Shown: piece after piece, positions 13,001-23,004 of the stretch
How the letters are laid out: every line of letters begins with the position of its first letter
Numbering within the stretch: position 1 is the stretch's first letter
DNA from: Linanthus parryae
Taxonomy: Eukaryota; Streptophyta; Magnoliopsida; Ericales; Polemoniaceae
Direction: 5' to 3'
DNA length: 64,000 nt
Assembly (NCBI GenBank): GCA_023055425.1
Contig: JALGPY010000003.1
Span: 77,041,491 to 77,105,490 of the forward strand
Notes under the pieces: generated by a model
Databases searched by the model: none
Seen by the model: only the letters and a program-made list of their open reading frames with translations
What the model was told of the DNA's origin: nothing
Made by a program: the position numbers and the translations under genes

Positions 13001-15164
13001 AAGTCATTGGTTATTACCTAGGTAGCCCCTGCCATCATCAAGTGACCTTTCAGCCCGAAGCATATTTGTTTTCCTCCTGAATTTTTGAGTCGTGGCATAT
13101 CCTTTCCTTGTTAACATTGGATCATATACTTGCCATTGTCGGATCACCAAAATAGGTAGAACGGAGAACCCACTGTCATTTATTGTCAAAGCACATAGCA
13201 CGGTAACTTGACAGTCATACAATTCTATCTGATTAGTATTCATAGCCTCCGGATGTTTCTCAGCCTTTACCGCCATGGCTTCGCCACATTGTTCCTTCAC
13301 TTGTGATGCTGCTGTAGTTGATGGCAGGTAAGGGAAGCAATTTCTCAAGTTATCATTCTAATTAAATTCTTTAGCTTCTTGAACATTAATGTTTCCTGAA
13401 TGCCAATAATGTTTCGTTTTTTTGATCAGTTACGAATGACAGTGTCTTAATCTAATTTTTTAGAAGTTCTATTGTGGTTGTTTTTAAAATTATGAAAATC
13501 TAAGCATGGTACATGAAGTAGCAAAAAGATGTTGAAGCAATGTAGTCAAGCCCTGACTCGATAAACTCTATTACCAACTTTTCTCAATATTTTCCATGCT
13601 CTTAGTTGCTCTGCCTCAAATTCGACCGTATCCTTGAAATTCAATGCATGAGCTTTTAATCCTAGAATTGGATATGATAAGTGTATTGGTTTAACTTTTG
13701 AATATTTCCGTTCATGTAAGAAAGTGATGTTACATACTCCTATCTGGAATTCTGGATACAATATCAAATATGTTGATGCTCCTTTATGTATATACTTATT
13801 ACCTTATGCCTAATTCTTAGTTCTTGAGTCATGTAATAGTGTGATTTTACATACTCATATTAATGTTTGGATACAACAAAAAAATATGATTCTTCATTTT
13901 GGAATCAATAAGAAAGAAGGATTGTATTTATTTTTCTTAACTTTTTTGTACTATGAGAAATTATATAGTTTAGACGATGCAATGCTTGCAGGATCCTCAA
14001 GGGATTATGAATACAATAGCTGGTGTTACAAGTCTGTGATAGGAATGATCGTTCGGACCAAATCTATGTTTTTTAATTATATCGGAGTGTCCAGGAAAGG
14101 TGAACATTGGATGATCAAGAAAAAATACTTTTCTTTTAAAAAAGAAATTAGAAGTGGGTATGTAAAACAATTTAGCAATGGAAGGACAGAACCCGACGCG
14201 GACATATAAACAATACAGAAGGCCATAGAACAGAAATTATGAACATCATTGGGAATCACAATGCGGTTTACAATTGTTAGCAAGCAACCTATTGTACAAA
14301 CAAAATGTGCCAAATTGAAGCTCCGATTTGAAAATTAGAGACAATCACCATTGTTAACACTGTAATGATTTAAGTGTGGGACCGGATGAGACAGCTTCTC
14401 CGGTTTGTGAACCTCCTGTTTAGCTCTACTGGGAATTCATGAATTCGCAGAAGTAATGAAATCATTTGATCATTTCAACAGGTGCCATTAGATAAGATCT
14501 TTCTGTAAAAGTTACTCTTATTCTGTCTCTTGAGCTCTTTGTTTATGTCTTGAGTTGCTTCATCACTTGAATTGCGAGTAGTGCATTCATGTTTATTGGT
14601 AGAATACGAGTAACTACCCATTATAATGATATAGGTACTAATTGGAGATGATGAAGAAAGTGTACAATTAACCTGCATGCAATCAATGTTTCTTCATGAA
14701 TTTTTTTGGCAATCGCCGAGTTGGCAAGCCTAATTAAACGAATAACTTAGGAATTTAGGTGAGACGAATATCTGATCCACGAATCATGTATGCGGGGAAT
14801 AGTTTTTACCCGGGCTTGGCATTTTTGGATGAAGATTCTTTTTACACTGTAATTGTTATCCTTCCCACTTGAGGTAAATATTTTCCTCTCATGTCTGATT
14901 TTTGGATCAACATATGTATCACCATCTATTTTTCGTGATCCATTCGAAAGAAGTCAAAATGAGAATTAGAGAAAATTAAAGTTTTGTTTGTCAGTCAACA
15001 TAATGCCATTAGTTTTCAGTGATGTTCTTGTGTGTTTAAAATTGTAGAAAATTACTTATGTTTGTTGCTACTTAGTCTTGACAATTACAGTAGTTGATTT
15101 TTTTTTTTTGTTACTTGCATCAGTGCTTAAAGGCAATACCACGTGCAACGCACGTGCTCCTTAG
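10043..15164 (+). mobile_element. probable non-autonomous Helitron
   Basis: The left end TCTCTACTATTTAAAA, preceded by A, matches the usual plant Helitron 5' terminus. The right end has the GC-rich hairpin CACGTGC-AAC-GCACGTG (15140-15156) followed 8 nt later by TTAG and then T, close to the consensus CTRR|T. Helitrons insert between A and T without target duplication, as seen here. The 5.1 kb interior encodes no Rep/helicase. Its frames (10075-10611, 11961-12236, 13004-13348, 13546-13767) are not recognisable, although they could be scraps of captured genes. It also contains a SINE at 11098-11202. Boundaries rest on terminal motifs only, and the 3' terminus deviates by one base from consensus. 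Confidence 0.6.
11098..11202 (-). mobile_element. tRNA-derived SINE, copy 2
   Basis: Reverse-strand copy of the SINE at 5115. Read on the minus strand it begins GCAAATGGGTGCTAGCTCAA, has the A-box, GCATGAGGTC and TGATGTAATTCTC, and ends in a poly-A tail (plus-strand poly-T from about 11098). It is bounded by a perfect 16-bp target-site duplication acgtaagttctatctt at 11082-11097 and 11203-11218. The B-box is degenerate (GGGAAGGAACC), so this copy is probably silent. Confidence 0.9.
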
Positions 15165-15525
15165 TAGTAAATGAAAATAGGCGACAAAGTTTTATCAAAC
15201 CTATTAAAGCGCTTAGCATAATGTCTAATTTCAACAACATGCTTGTAAGCGATATTTTTGGTTTATGGTTTTGTAAGACTTCATGTATTCACTCGCAGAT
15301 CCCCTTCATAAGATTTTTGATACTCCCGATACTGTTACACCGCGACAGCATTAAAACCATGTGCGAGCATAACCACATTAAGACAAATTCTTTACAACGA
15401 GAAGCTCACAAAGAAAATAACTGAAAAATATAACCCCTAGAACCGATGAATGCAATTAAAGGTTGTCCAAAACAGAAATGCACAATTATACTTGATTGGA
15501 AAAGAAAATGAACCAGCTTATTTAC

Positions 15526-16395
15526 CTGTCTATCAACTTTCGTTGGTTCAACAGGTTCATCGATCTTCAATGAAGCAATAGGTATCGATTCTTCGACCTT
15601 ACTTGGTTCCAACAATGGTATTGCTTTCTTCAATGTCAGAATCTGCTCCTCGGTAGGAGCATCCATCACTGCCCAAATCTCTCCATCTTCTTCGCCAAGC
15701 TTGAACCCCACGCACTCCAACAACTCCACACCTCCAGCAACATCACTAATGGCCTCCCTTATTTTAGGGTTTCCGATCCGAATCCTTCGAAACTTGGCAT
15801 TGTTAGGCTCCTTCCCTATGTTTTTGAACAACTTGAGAACAATCTCCACAGACCCATCTGATGGTTTCCCAGAAAGATAGGCACCAATGCAAGCTTCTAC
15901 TTCACTTGTAGCCTCTCCTGCAGTAGCAACTTTAGGTGATAACGGATCATCGGCCACATTCTTAGCTTCTGTTTTATCAAGACAGCTCTCAACATGAGCA
16001 GCCACTTCTTCTTCTGACCCATAAGCTCTCCCACAGACTGGGCATTCAAACACGTTCAGGGAATACCCATTTACGCTTCTATTCGAAGAAGTCACAAGTG
16101 AATCGAAGGGATCAAACCCAGCCGTTGGCTTGCGAATTGGAGCAGGATTAGGTTGCATCGCGGACCCATTTGTCTTCTGTTGACCGGGATCAACAGTTTT
16201 GTGAACCGCGGGCTTCGCCGCTGGTGATGGTTGAGTTGGCCGCTGGTAAGGCCTTGCCGGAGCCTGATTGGTCGGTTCTGAGGATGACGAGCTACCGAGA
16301 ACCCTACCTTGGCCCTTGAATTTGCCGGAGGAGGAGGATGTGAGATTGTTGACTTTCTTCATGAAACCCTTCATTTTGCCTTTCACATCGTCCAT
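15526..16395 (-). CDS. PUX2: PUX2-like UBX protein, exon 1
   Basis: First coding exon (290 codons) of a plant UBX-domain protein of the PUX2 type, a family of adaptors for the AAA ATPase CDC48/p97. The predicted start MDDVKGKMKGFMKKV is the conserved PUX2 N-terminus. An upstream in-frame Met at 16413 is possible but does not match the family. Seen in order: a basic Ser-rich N-terminus with GKFKGQGRVLG, a Pro-rich linker, a C2H2-like zinc finger at about residues 116-138 (CPVCG...H...C), and a PUB/PUG domain at about 165-255, the module known in this family for CDC48 binding. The exon ends in ...KVDRQ followed by a GT donor (CAG|GTAAAT), phase 0, which joins cleanly to IRVFFSV at 3633. A nuclear/ER-peripheral CDC48 adaptor role is inferred from the family. 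Identity is from recalled family sequence, not a search. Confidence 0.9.
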
Positions 16396-16647
16396 GGCTA
16401 AGAAACGATTCAAGGAACTTCACCCAAATCTACGATGTTTGCTGGAGGGAGTAAGCGGGACGATACAGAAAACGATCGGAGATGGAATAGCTGTATAAAG
16501 TGCACGAAATATGAGAAAATTCTAACCAGCTAGATTGGGAAACTTAGGGCGGAGCAGATTCGAAGAGAGCGTACCTGATGGTTCGATGAAATGTTATGGC
16601 GGGCATGAATTCCTCCCAAATGACCTGGAGTCCTGATCATGTAATTT

Positions 16648-17935
16648 TTTTTTTTTAAGGAAAGGACTATTTTCTATTAATGTGAAAAAATAAGATTGTT
16701 CATCCTAATTACATCATTGTGAAGAAGATTATGAGCCGAACTTGGGTAGTATCTAGCCAAACAAATTTATTATGAATAGAGTGTCCAAACTTGGCAAATT
16801 CGTGAGCAACGCAATTGGTAGAACGGTGGTTGTACATAAATGAAATTGCTTCAAACTGGGAGGAAAGCTCACTGATGTGTTGAAAAGCATCGCCAATTTC
16901 AGACTTATCTAGCAGGTGTCTTCTTCCTTTGTGAATGGCGTCGACCACTTTTTTGGCACCGGATTCTACTAGATCTCGTCGGTGATTGCACTCGAGAGCG
17001 AGAAACAAACCTTCCCAAATACCGAGTTCTTCGGCATCCATCGCTGAAGATGCCGTGAGTAGGGGAGTAGATGTTGTTATCAAAAGGCCTCCATCGTATA
17101 ACCACACCGGCGGCAGCCTTCTCATCGTCGGAAAGCCAGGCTCCGTCGGTGTTTATAATCACAAAACTCTCGTCTGGCGGTTTTCAACACGATGACGGGA
17201 TAATGTCGGCTGGGAGGGGGGCAAAACTTGAGTGTCAACCAAGGTGCTCAAACCGAGATCATGGTGCTGAATCGAAGCCCACAAGCTCTGTAAATTCATG
17301 TGTTCGTTCTGAAAAATGACTGAGTTGTGAAGAGCCCAGATTCGCTATAGAATGGTTCAAAAAAGCTCACATTTTGGAGCAGAGATGGACTGAAGCACAG
17401 CCGGTATCCAATCGGAGTCAAGACCCACTGATCCTTTACCAAAATCTTCCCCAAAAAACTCCTTCCACGTTGTCACGGCGACGGGGCATTCCATGAGAAG
17501 ATGTGTCGTTTCCGAGCTGTCAGAACAAAGCGCGCAACTCACCGGAACATCTTTCTTGAAACATTATATTTTTGCTCTTGTAGCTAGAGAGTCCCGAGAA
17601 GCTCTCCACACAGTGTAAATTATCTTGGGTTGAACCTTTTTTTCCCACAACCCTCTACCAAGGGGACAAAGACGAAGAATTTGAAGCTGAACACTCTTGC
17701 ATTTTTTGACTTTGTAAGTGAGAGTATCCCGAAGAGACAGAATAATCGCCATCCACAATATAGTGCTACCGCCTGCAGTCTGTATTGGGAGCCTTGGGAT
17801 CACAACTTTGGCTATATCTTCCAAGTCCACAGCCAACCCATACTCCTCTAATTTGGCGAAGTTCCTGGAGCGATCCTGGTTGATGAACTCCGCTACTTTT
17901 GCTTGTTCAAAACCCGGTGGCTGAAGCATCGCGGT
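16648..17935 (-). mobile_element. 5'-truncated LINE with target-site duplication
   Basis: The 3' 1.3 kb of an L1-type LINE in minus orientation. Read on the minus strand it begins in the ORF2 C-terminal region (17929 to about 17564, ...VWRASRDSLATRAKI), passes the zinc-finger-like zf-RVT segment (CALCSDSSETTHLLMECPVAV, near 17530-17470), continues into a plant LINE RNase H domain (VIINTDGAWLSDDEKAAAGVVIRW; 17162-16709 in two frames), and ends in a poly-A tail (poly-T at 16644-16656). An 11-bp target-site duplication tcatgtaattt flanks it (16637-16647 and 17936-17946). It carries several stops and frameshifts. It lies 253 bp upstream of the PUX2 start codon, in the same orientation as PUX2. 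Confidence 0.9.
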
Positions 17936-17946
17936 TCATGTAATTT

Positions 17947-18394
17947 CGAATAAATAAAACCAGAAAAATAAAAGATGGGTAGTGATTCTTACACTATCAT
18001 AAATAGATTCTTACACTATATTTTTGTTGTGAAGACAATTTTAACCTTATTAATTGTTTTTCTAGAAATTAAACACATATTTTTCACCTTGATACCTCTT
18101 ATGTTCTCCACCACTGTGGCATTCATCCATGCTCTGTCGCTCTGAATATTCGATCTACCCAAATAGCGCATAATCAAATCATCAACACAACCACCCAGCT
18201 ACTATAATATCACGATGACGAGTTGTGGCGTCGTGGTTGTCATGGCTGGTAGAAAAGGTCTTAGGTAGAGAAATCATGGATGCTCTCTGTAGTCAGCCCT
18301 CATCCTATCACTCTAGCAATCCTTCTATCCCTCTGTGTTCTGTTATTTCATAAAACCCAACCCATACGCCTCCACGGTAACTCGACCGGGTACC
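17947..18394. other. intergenic, nothing recognised
   Basis: AT-rich spacer with a short repeated phrase (gattcttacactat twice near 17978 and 18006). No reading frame, RNA or terminal motif was identified. Confidence 0.5.
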
Positions 18395-19400
18395 ATCTTT
18401 GACACCCTGGAACCCAGGGGTCAATTTAGGAAATAGTGACAAATAGAAACTGGCACGAGGATCTAATGGCTACCATCTGCGGATCAACACCGCTGGTGCC
18501 AAAATAAAGACTCGTCTGCCAAACATGTACCGTCTGAGCCACAAACTCAGGTACCAAATACAATACCGTATTTATATAAAAACAGATTCATTTACTTCAT
18601 AAAATCTGATATAGTGGTACGTGACTCTTAATTTGAAAAATAAATACTTTATATCATGACCAATATTTTGATACAAATAATGAATACAGACATATTGTCA
18701 AATATTTCCAAATTGCTATAAATCTAGCTTATCTATTGTCTCGAAATCATCTGATCTGAATCCTGCAAAACAAAAGGGTGAGCCAAAAGCCCAGTAGGGA
18801 TCGCATAGCCGCAAACTATCCAATTACAATGCAGCAGATATAGACATGATACCATTATTCAAATAGCTCCAAGATAACGATCCACATATACAATCATATC
18901 GCACCAAAATCATGTATCAACAACTCCAAAATAACATTCACACCGATATAATACCACATATAATATCAACTTCAAATAAACGTGAAAGCGATTATTCCCC
19001 TACCTTAATATTAGTATCTGCACAATAGCTTTGAAATGATGAGAGTAGCTCCAAATATAATATCTCAGAATATCCCGAGTAACTCTCTATCCCTCTTTCG
19101 TACTTATCAATACTTGAATTGAATGAGAAATAACTATAGCAATGGGTTCAATTTATAGCCGTAGACGACCAATCAGGTACCGATGTGTCACAGGGACATG
19201 TGGCATCCATGCAGGGTTCGAAGGCTTGAGTCGCGACACATTTCGCTTGGGTGTCATGCAGGCAAAGCAGGTCACCAAATTGAGACACATGTCTTCCTAC
19301 GTGTCAATCATGCATAGCAGTACACTAGACTGTGACACGTGTCCACCTGTGTGTCAGTTATGCAAATATAATGCCCTAATAGCGTGACACGTGTCCCCTA
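18395..19400 (-). mobile_element. decayed LTR (gypsy-like), minus orientation
   Basis: No coding capacity. The layout resembles the minus-strand gypsy LTR at 52925: a plus-strand start TGACACCCTGGAACCC (an LTR end read on minus), a central phrase gtgagccaaaagcccagtag like tgagccacaaagctcagtga at about 53540, and a TATA box on the minus strand (CTATAAAT, plus 19151-19160). Upstream of that TATA, at 19176-19400, is a set of CACGTG-containing segments. The outer boundary near 19400 and the superfamily are uncertain. Confidence 0.4.
19176..19400 (-). promoter_or_regulatory. G-box-rich array upstream of an LTR TATA box
   Basis: About five related segments, each combining a TGTCAC/GACACGTGTCC-type core with TCATGCAGG- or TTATGCA-like spacers. 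GACACGTGTC occurs at about 19338 and 19387, and diverged forms (GACACATGTC, GGACATGTGGC, GACACATTTC) occur elsewhere in the block. On the minus strand the array lies immediately upstream of CTATAAAT, where LTR U3 enhancers sit. CACGTG is the known core bound by plant bZIP and bHLH factors. Use as an enhancer is inference. Confidence 0.5.
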
Positions 19401-19419
19401 ATAAGATGGTTATTGACGC

Positions 19420-22400
19420 TGTTGTTGCCTACTGTAGCTTGTAAAGTGCACTATGCCCCTTGTAGTATCTACTAGTTGTTGCGCAGTTACATCTGTAGAA
19501 GTTCTGATGTGCTTGTGAAGAATTTGAAGTCGGTTGTAGTGACCTTTTCTGTGAGACTGATGGCTGCTAAGGATTGATGCGTTGAGATGACCGATTGGTG
19601 GTCATCGGTACAACATTCCTTGTGTGAACATGTCTAGAATGTGGTGTATGATGGAATTTGGCGTGACAGACGGTTTGGTAACCGAGGTAGGATCCAAACC
19701 AGATTGCCCTTGCATGGGCGCAGTCGAAAAGGGAGTGGTAGAGCGTTTCATCATTGTGATGATATAAGTCGCATATGATACTTGTAATATGAACCTTACG
19801 CCGTTGAAGAACAAATTTGACTGGCAAAGCTTGATTGAAGCATTTCCAGATGAAAAAGTAGAGTTTTGGTTGAACTTATAGGCGCTGAACTTCTCTTAAG
19901 ATTTGTTCTGTGTTTCAAGAGCTATATATATATTTAATAAGTAAGTGTTGTTCAGGGGATTTTTTTACTGTGTTTGGGCTAGTTTGTGCGCACCTCGACA
20001 AACTTATGTAATCTTGAGGCATGTCGTTGGTGGTATTCAAATCAATCAAGACAGTCATGCTAATCCGTATCAATCTAAAAATATGTTCGAAGGATTCAAG
20101 ACAGGTTCTTGACTAAAGAGACTTTCCATCTTCTTGTCGTCACATTAATCAACTCCGAAACTTTCTTCTCTTGGTTTATCAGAGAACTTTGATCAATTTT
20201 TTGATTTTGTAGATTGGGCACCCATTTGTCTCTAACAAATCTGATATTATTCCCATTACCCACTCCCCAGCTTGCATGATTTTTCAGAAGATTTATTCCT
20301 TCCAATAAACTAGTTCAAACCCAAGAAGGATTATGGCTTTTTTTGCTTCAAGAAAACTGTCCGTGGGGAAATATTTAGCTTTAAGAACTTTTTTCAATAG
20401 GGAGTCTAGATTTTTCAAAATTCTCCAACTTTTTGTTGCAAGCAGAGCAATATTGAAACTGTGCATATGTCTGAAACCAATGCCACCTTCTCTTTTCTTC
20501 TGACCACAACATCCCGTTTTAACCAATTGATCTTCTTCTCCTTGCAATTTGAACCCAACCAAAAATTCCTAATGGTTTGAGCAATTTTAGAGCAAAAACT
20601 TTTTTGAAACAATACACATGACATGGACTAACTTGGAATAGCAAAAGCTATTGATTTCCCTCCCAGCAGCTGAAAGATTTGTTTTCCTCCAACTTTGAAG
20701 CACTTCTAGGATTTTGTTCAAAATATACTGAAGAGCTTCATTCTTTGATTTTTGCCAGAAAGCTTCCCATATATTTGATTTTCTTATCCATGGCTGGAAT
20801 ATTGCATAACTCAAAGATCTCTTTCATTATACTTTCCTCACAGATGGTATAGAAAAGAATCACAAACTCATTCCAAACTTCTTAAAATTCTCTCAGAATC
20901 TGTAGAAAAACTTTCACCTCTTCTATATTTGCTTGCAAAGATATGAGTGAATCGTCAACCAAAAAATAAATGATTCACCCAAAATTTTGTTCTTGAGATA
21001 GACACACCTTTTAAAACTTTGTTCTCCTGAGACTTCTTTAACTTCAAAGACAATATCTCCATAACTAACACAAACAAATAAGGTGAAAGGGATCACCTTT
21101 TCTTAATCCCCTTTGAGGATGAAAAGCTTTTCCTTCTCTGCCATTAAACTTTATAGAATACTCCACTGTTGAAACACATTCATAGATCAATTCCACCCAT
21201 TTTGAATCAAAACCGAATTTGATCATAACCTCCTTCCAAAAATCCCACTTAAGCCTATCATAAGCTTTAATCCAACTTTAAGGCTAAACAACATTTTCTT
21301 GCCTTGTGAGAAATATAGTTGAAAAACTCTTGGGCTATGATAATGTTATCTTGTATCATCCTATTTGGCATAAATGCATATGGCTCCAAGGAAATCAACT
21401 TTGGCAATATATTTTTCAATCTGTTAGCCAAAATCTTTGCTATGACTTTTGTAAACAAAAGTGCAAAAGAGCAATGGGTATGTATTGAGTTACCCGTTCT
21501 GGATGAAGGACTTTAGGAATCAGAGACAAAATTTTCTTGTTTATACTCTTCACCATTCTTCTTGTTCTAAAGAAATCTTGAACTCCTTGAACAACTTTGA
21601 CTTTAATAGTTCCCAATAAGTTTGAAAGAAGACCCATGTATACCAGACCCCTGTGTACCCATCAAAGCCTGGAGCTTTCCTTGGATCAAAACCATACCCC
21701 ACTTTCTTTCTTTCATCTTCAGTTGGACTCTCTGGAAGCTTGTCATTGTCTTCACTCACCACTTTTCTTTGAATGACGTGAATGCAGCTCTCCCATTCTC
21801 TTCCCTTTAGTGGTGTATAGCTCTTCATAGAAGTGTTTAAATTCTTTAGCGATACCTTCTTCATTCTCCATCCAATCCCTATTCCACTTCTTTATTTTTT
21901 TTGACATTGCTTTTGTGTCTTCTTTGAATTGTATAAAGGTAGAAGTATCTTGTATTCCTATCCCCATCTTTCAAATAAATAACTCTTGACTTCTTCTTCT
22001 AGAAGATCTTTTCTCTTCTCCAGGCCTCACTCAGATCTTTGATGATCTCTTCTTGCACTTTCCAATTATGACTTGAGCTAGGGGCATTTTTAACTGTGAC
22101 AAGCTCCTCTTGGAGCTTAGCAATTCTCTTATGTTGATTTGTGTTAGTATTGACATTCCAATTTATTAGTTTTTTTTGCACCATCCCAACTTCTTGATGA
22201 ACTTTATCATATTTGATCCTGCTGGTTGATGCTCCCAGCTCTTTATGATGACTTCCAATCAACTCTCATGTTCAATCCAGTTTTTATCAATTTTTTTTTT
22301 ATATTTTTTTTTGAACCATTGGATTTGTATTCAAAATCATTGGAGGATGATTTGAAGCAACAATGCTTTCTCTGGTAAGACAGACTCTTATATTCCGGCA

Positions 22401-22990
22401 ACCCAATCATAAGAGAATAAAACTCTATCAATCATTTCTCTAATTTCATTTTCCTCCCTTTTATTTGTCGAGGAGTAAACTAGACCCTGACAATTTAACT
22501 CCAGCAATTGATTTTCTGAAATAAAGTTCCAAAACCTCCTAATCCTCCATTTCTGACTACAAGTGCCTCCTGTTTTGTCTTTCTCACTTAGCAAACCATT
22601 GCAATCCCCAACCAAAATATATAGATCAGAGAACTGTTTTGAATGGTGCTTAACTCTTTCCAAAACATGCCTCTTTCTTTGTACTTTGGAGGAGCACAAA
22701 TTAAAACCCAAACTTCCCATTTATTCTGATCCACATTATCATATTTTTTGAGCTTCATTCAATAATCATATTTATCCACCCACCACAATGCTAAGCCTCC
22801 TCCCTTATCTTCACCTTCCACAATGTGCCCATTAGCAAACCTTAACCTCCTTTGTACTGATTACTTTTTTTGTATTTGTTGTAGTTGTTTTTTTTTTTTT
22901 TTTTTTGTTTTTTTATTTTTTTTTTAGCACAATACTAGGGAGATGGGTTGTAATCAACTCTGGAATGTCAGGTTTCCCCCAAGCCAGACA
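19420..22990 (-). pseudogene. LINE ORF2 (endonuclease-RT-zf-RVT), broken
   Basis: Minus-strand remains of L1-type ORF2 split over many frames. In order: endonuclease pieces (22720-22390) with VGDCNGLLSEKDKTGG, corresponding to the GDFN...KxGG endonuclease motif; a linker with WKVQEEIIKDLSEAWRREKIF (about 22060); RT pieces (21864-21267) with RKAPGFDGYTG and YAFMPNRMIQDNIIIAQE, the latter matching the F(V)PGR.I.DN..IAQE motif; thumb/connection sequence with FWLGSNCKEKKINWL (about 20560) and GNGNNIRFVRDKWVPN (about 20240); and zf-RVT with DETLYHSLFDCAHARAIWF (about 19730). Catalytic YADD was not found in frame. A poly-T block at 22895-22932 interrupts the N-terminus. With the ORF1 remnant upstream it makes a roughly 5.6 kb element. 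Confidence 0.85.
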
Positions 22991-23004
22991 ATTCCAGCTG
23001 ACCA

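Larger units (their letters stand above)
3634..15525 (-). other. PUX2: PUX2 intron 1 (11.9 kb)
   Basis: GT-AG intron between two phase-0 coding exons of PUX2. It is inferred from exact joining of the protein across 15526/3633. It contains a SINE (5115-5227), a MITE-like stretch (about 5565-5790), a TIR element (7149-8604) and a probable Helitron (10043-15164) that itself contains a second SINE (11098-11202). Within the intron, 3634-5100, 5800-7140, 8605-10042 and 15166-15525 hold no gene or element I can name. They are AT-rich, with a poly-C/T run near 4740. Confidence 0.85.

Noticed and set aside
13546..13767. 73-residue minus-strand frame with a gene-like look
   Set aside because: Begins mid-sequence, no recognisable domain, no splice context; too short to support.
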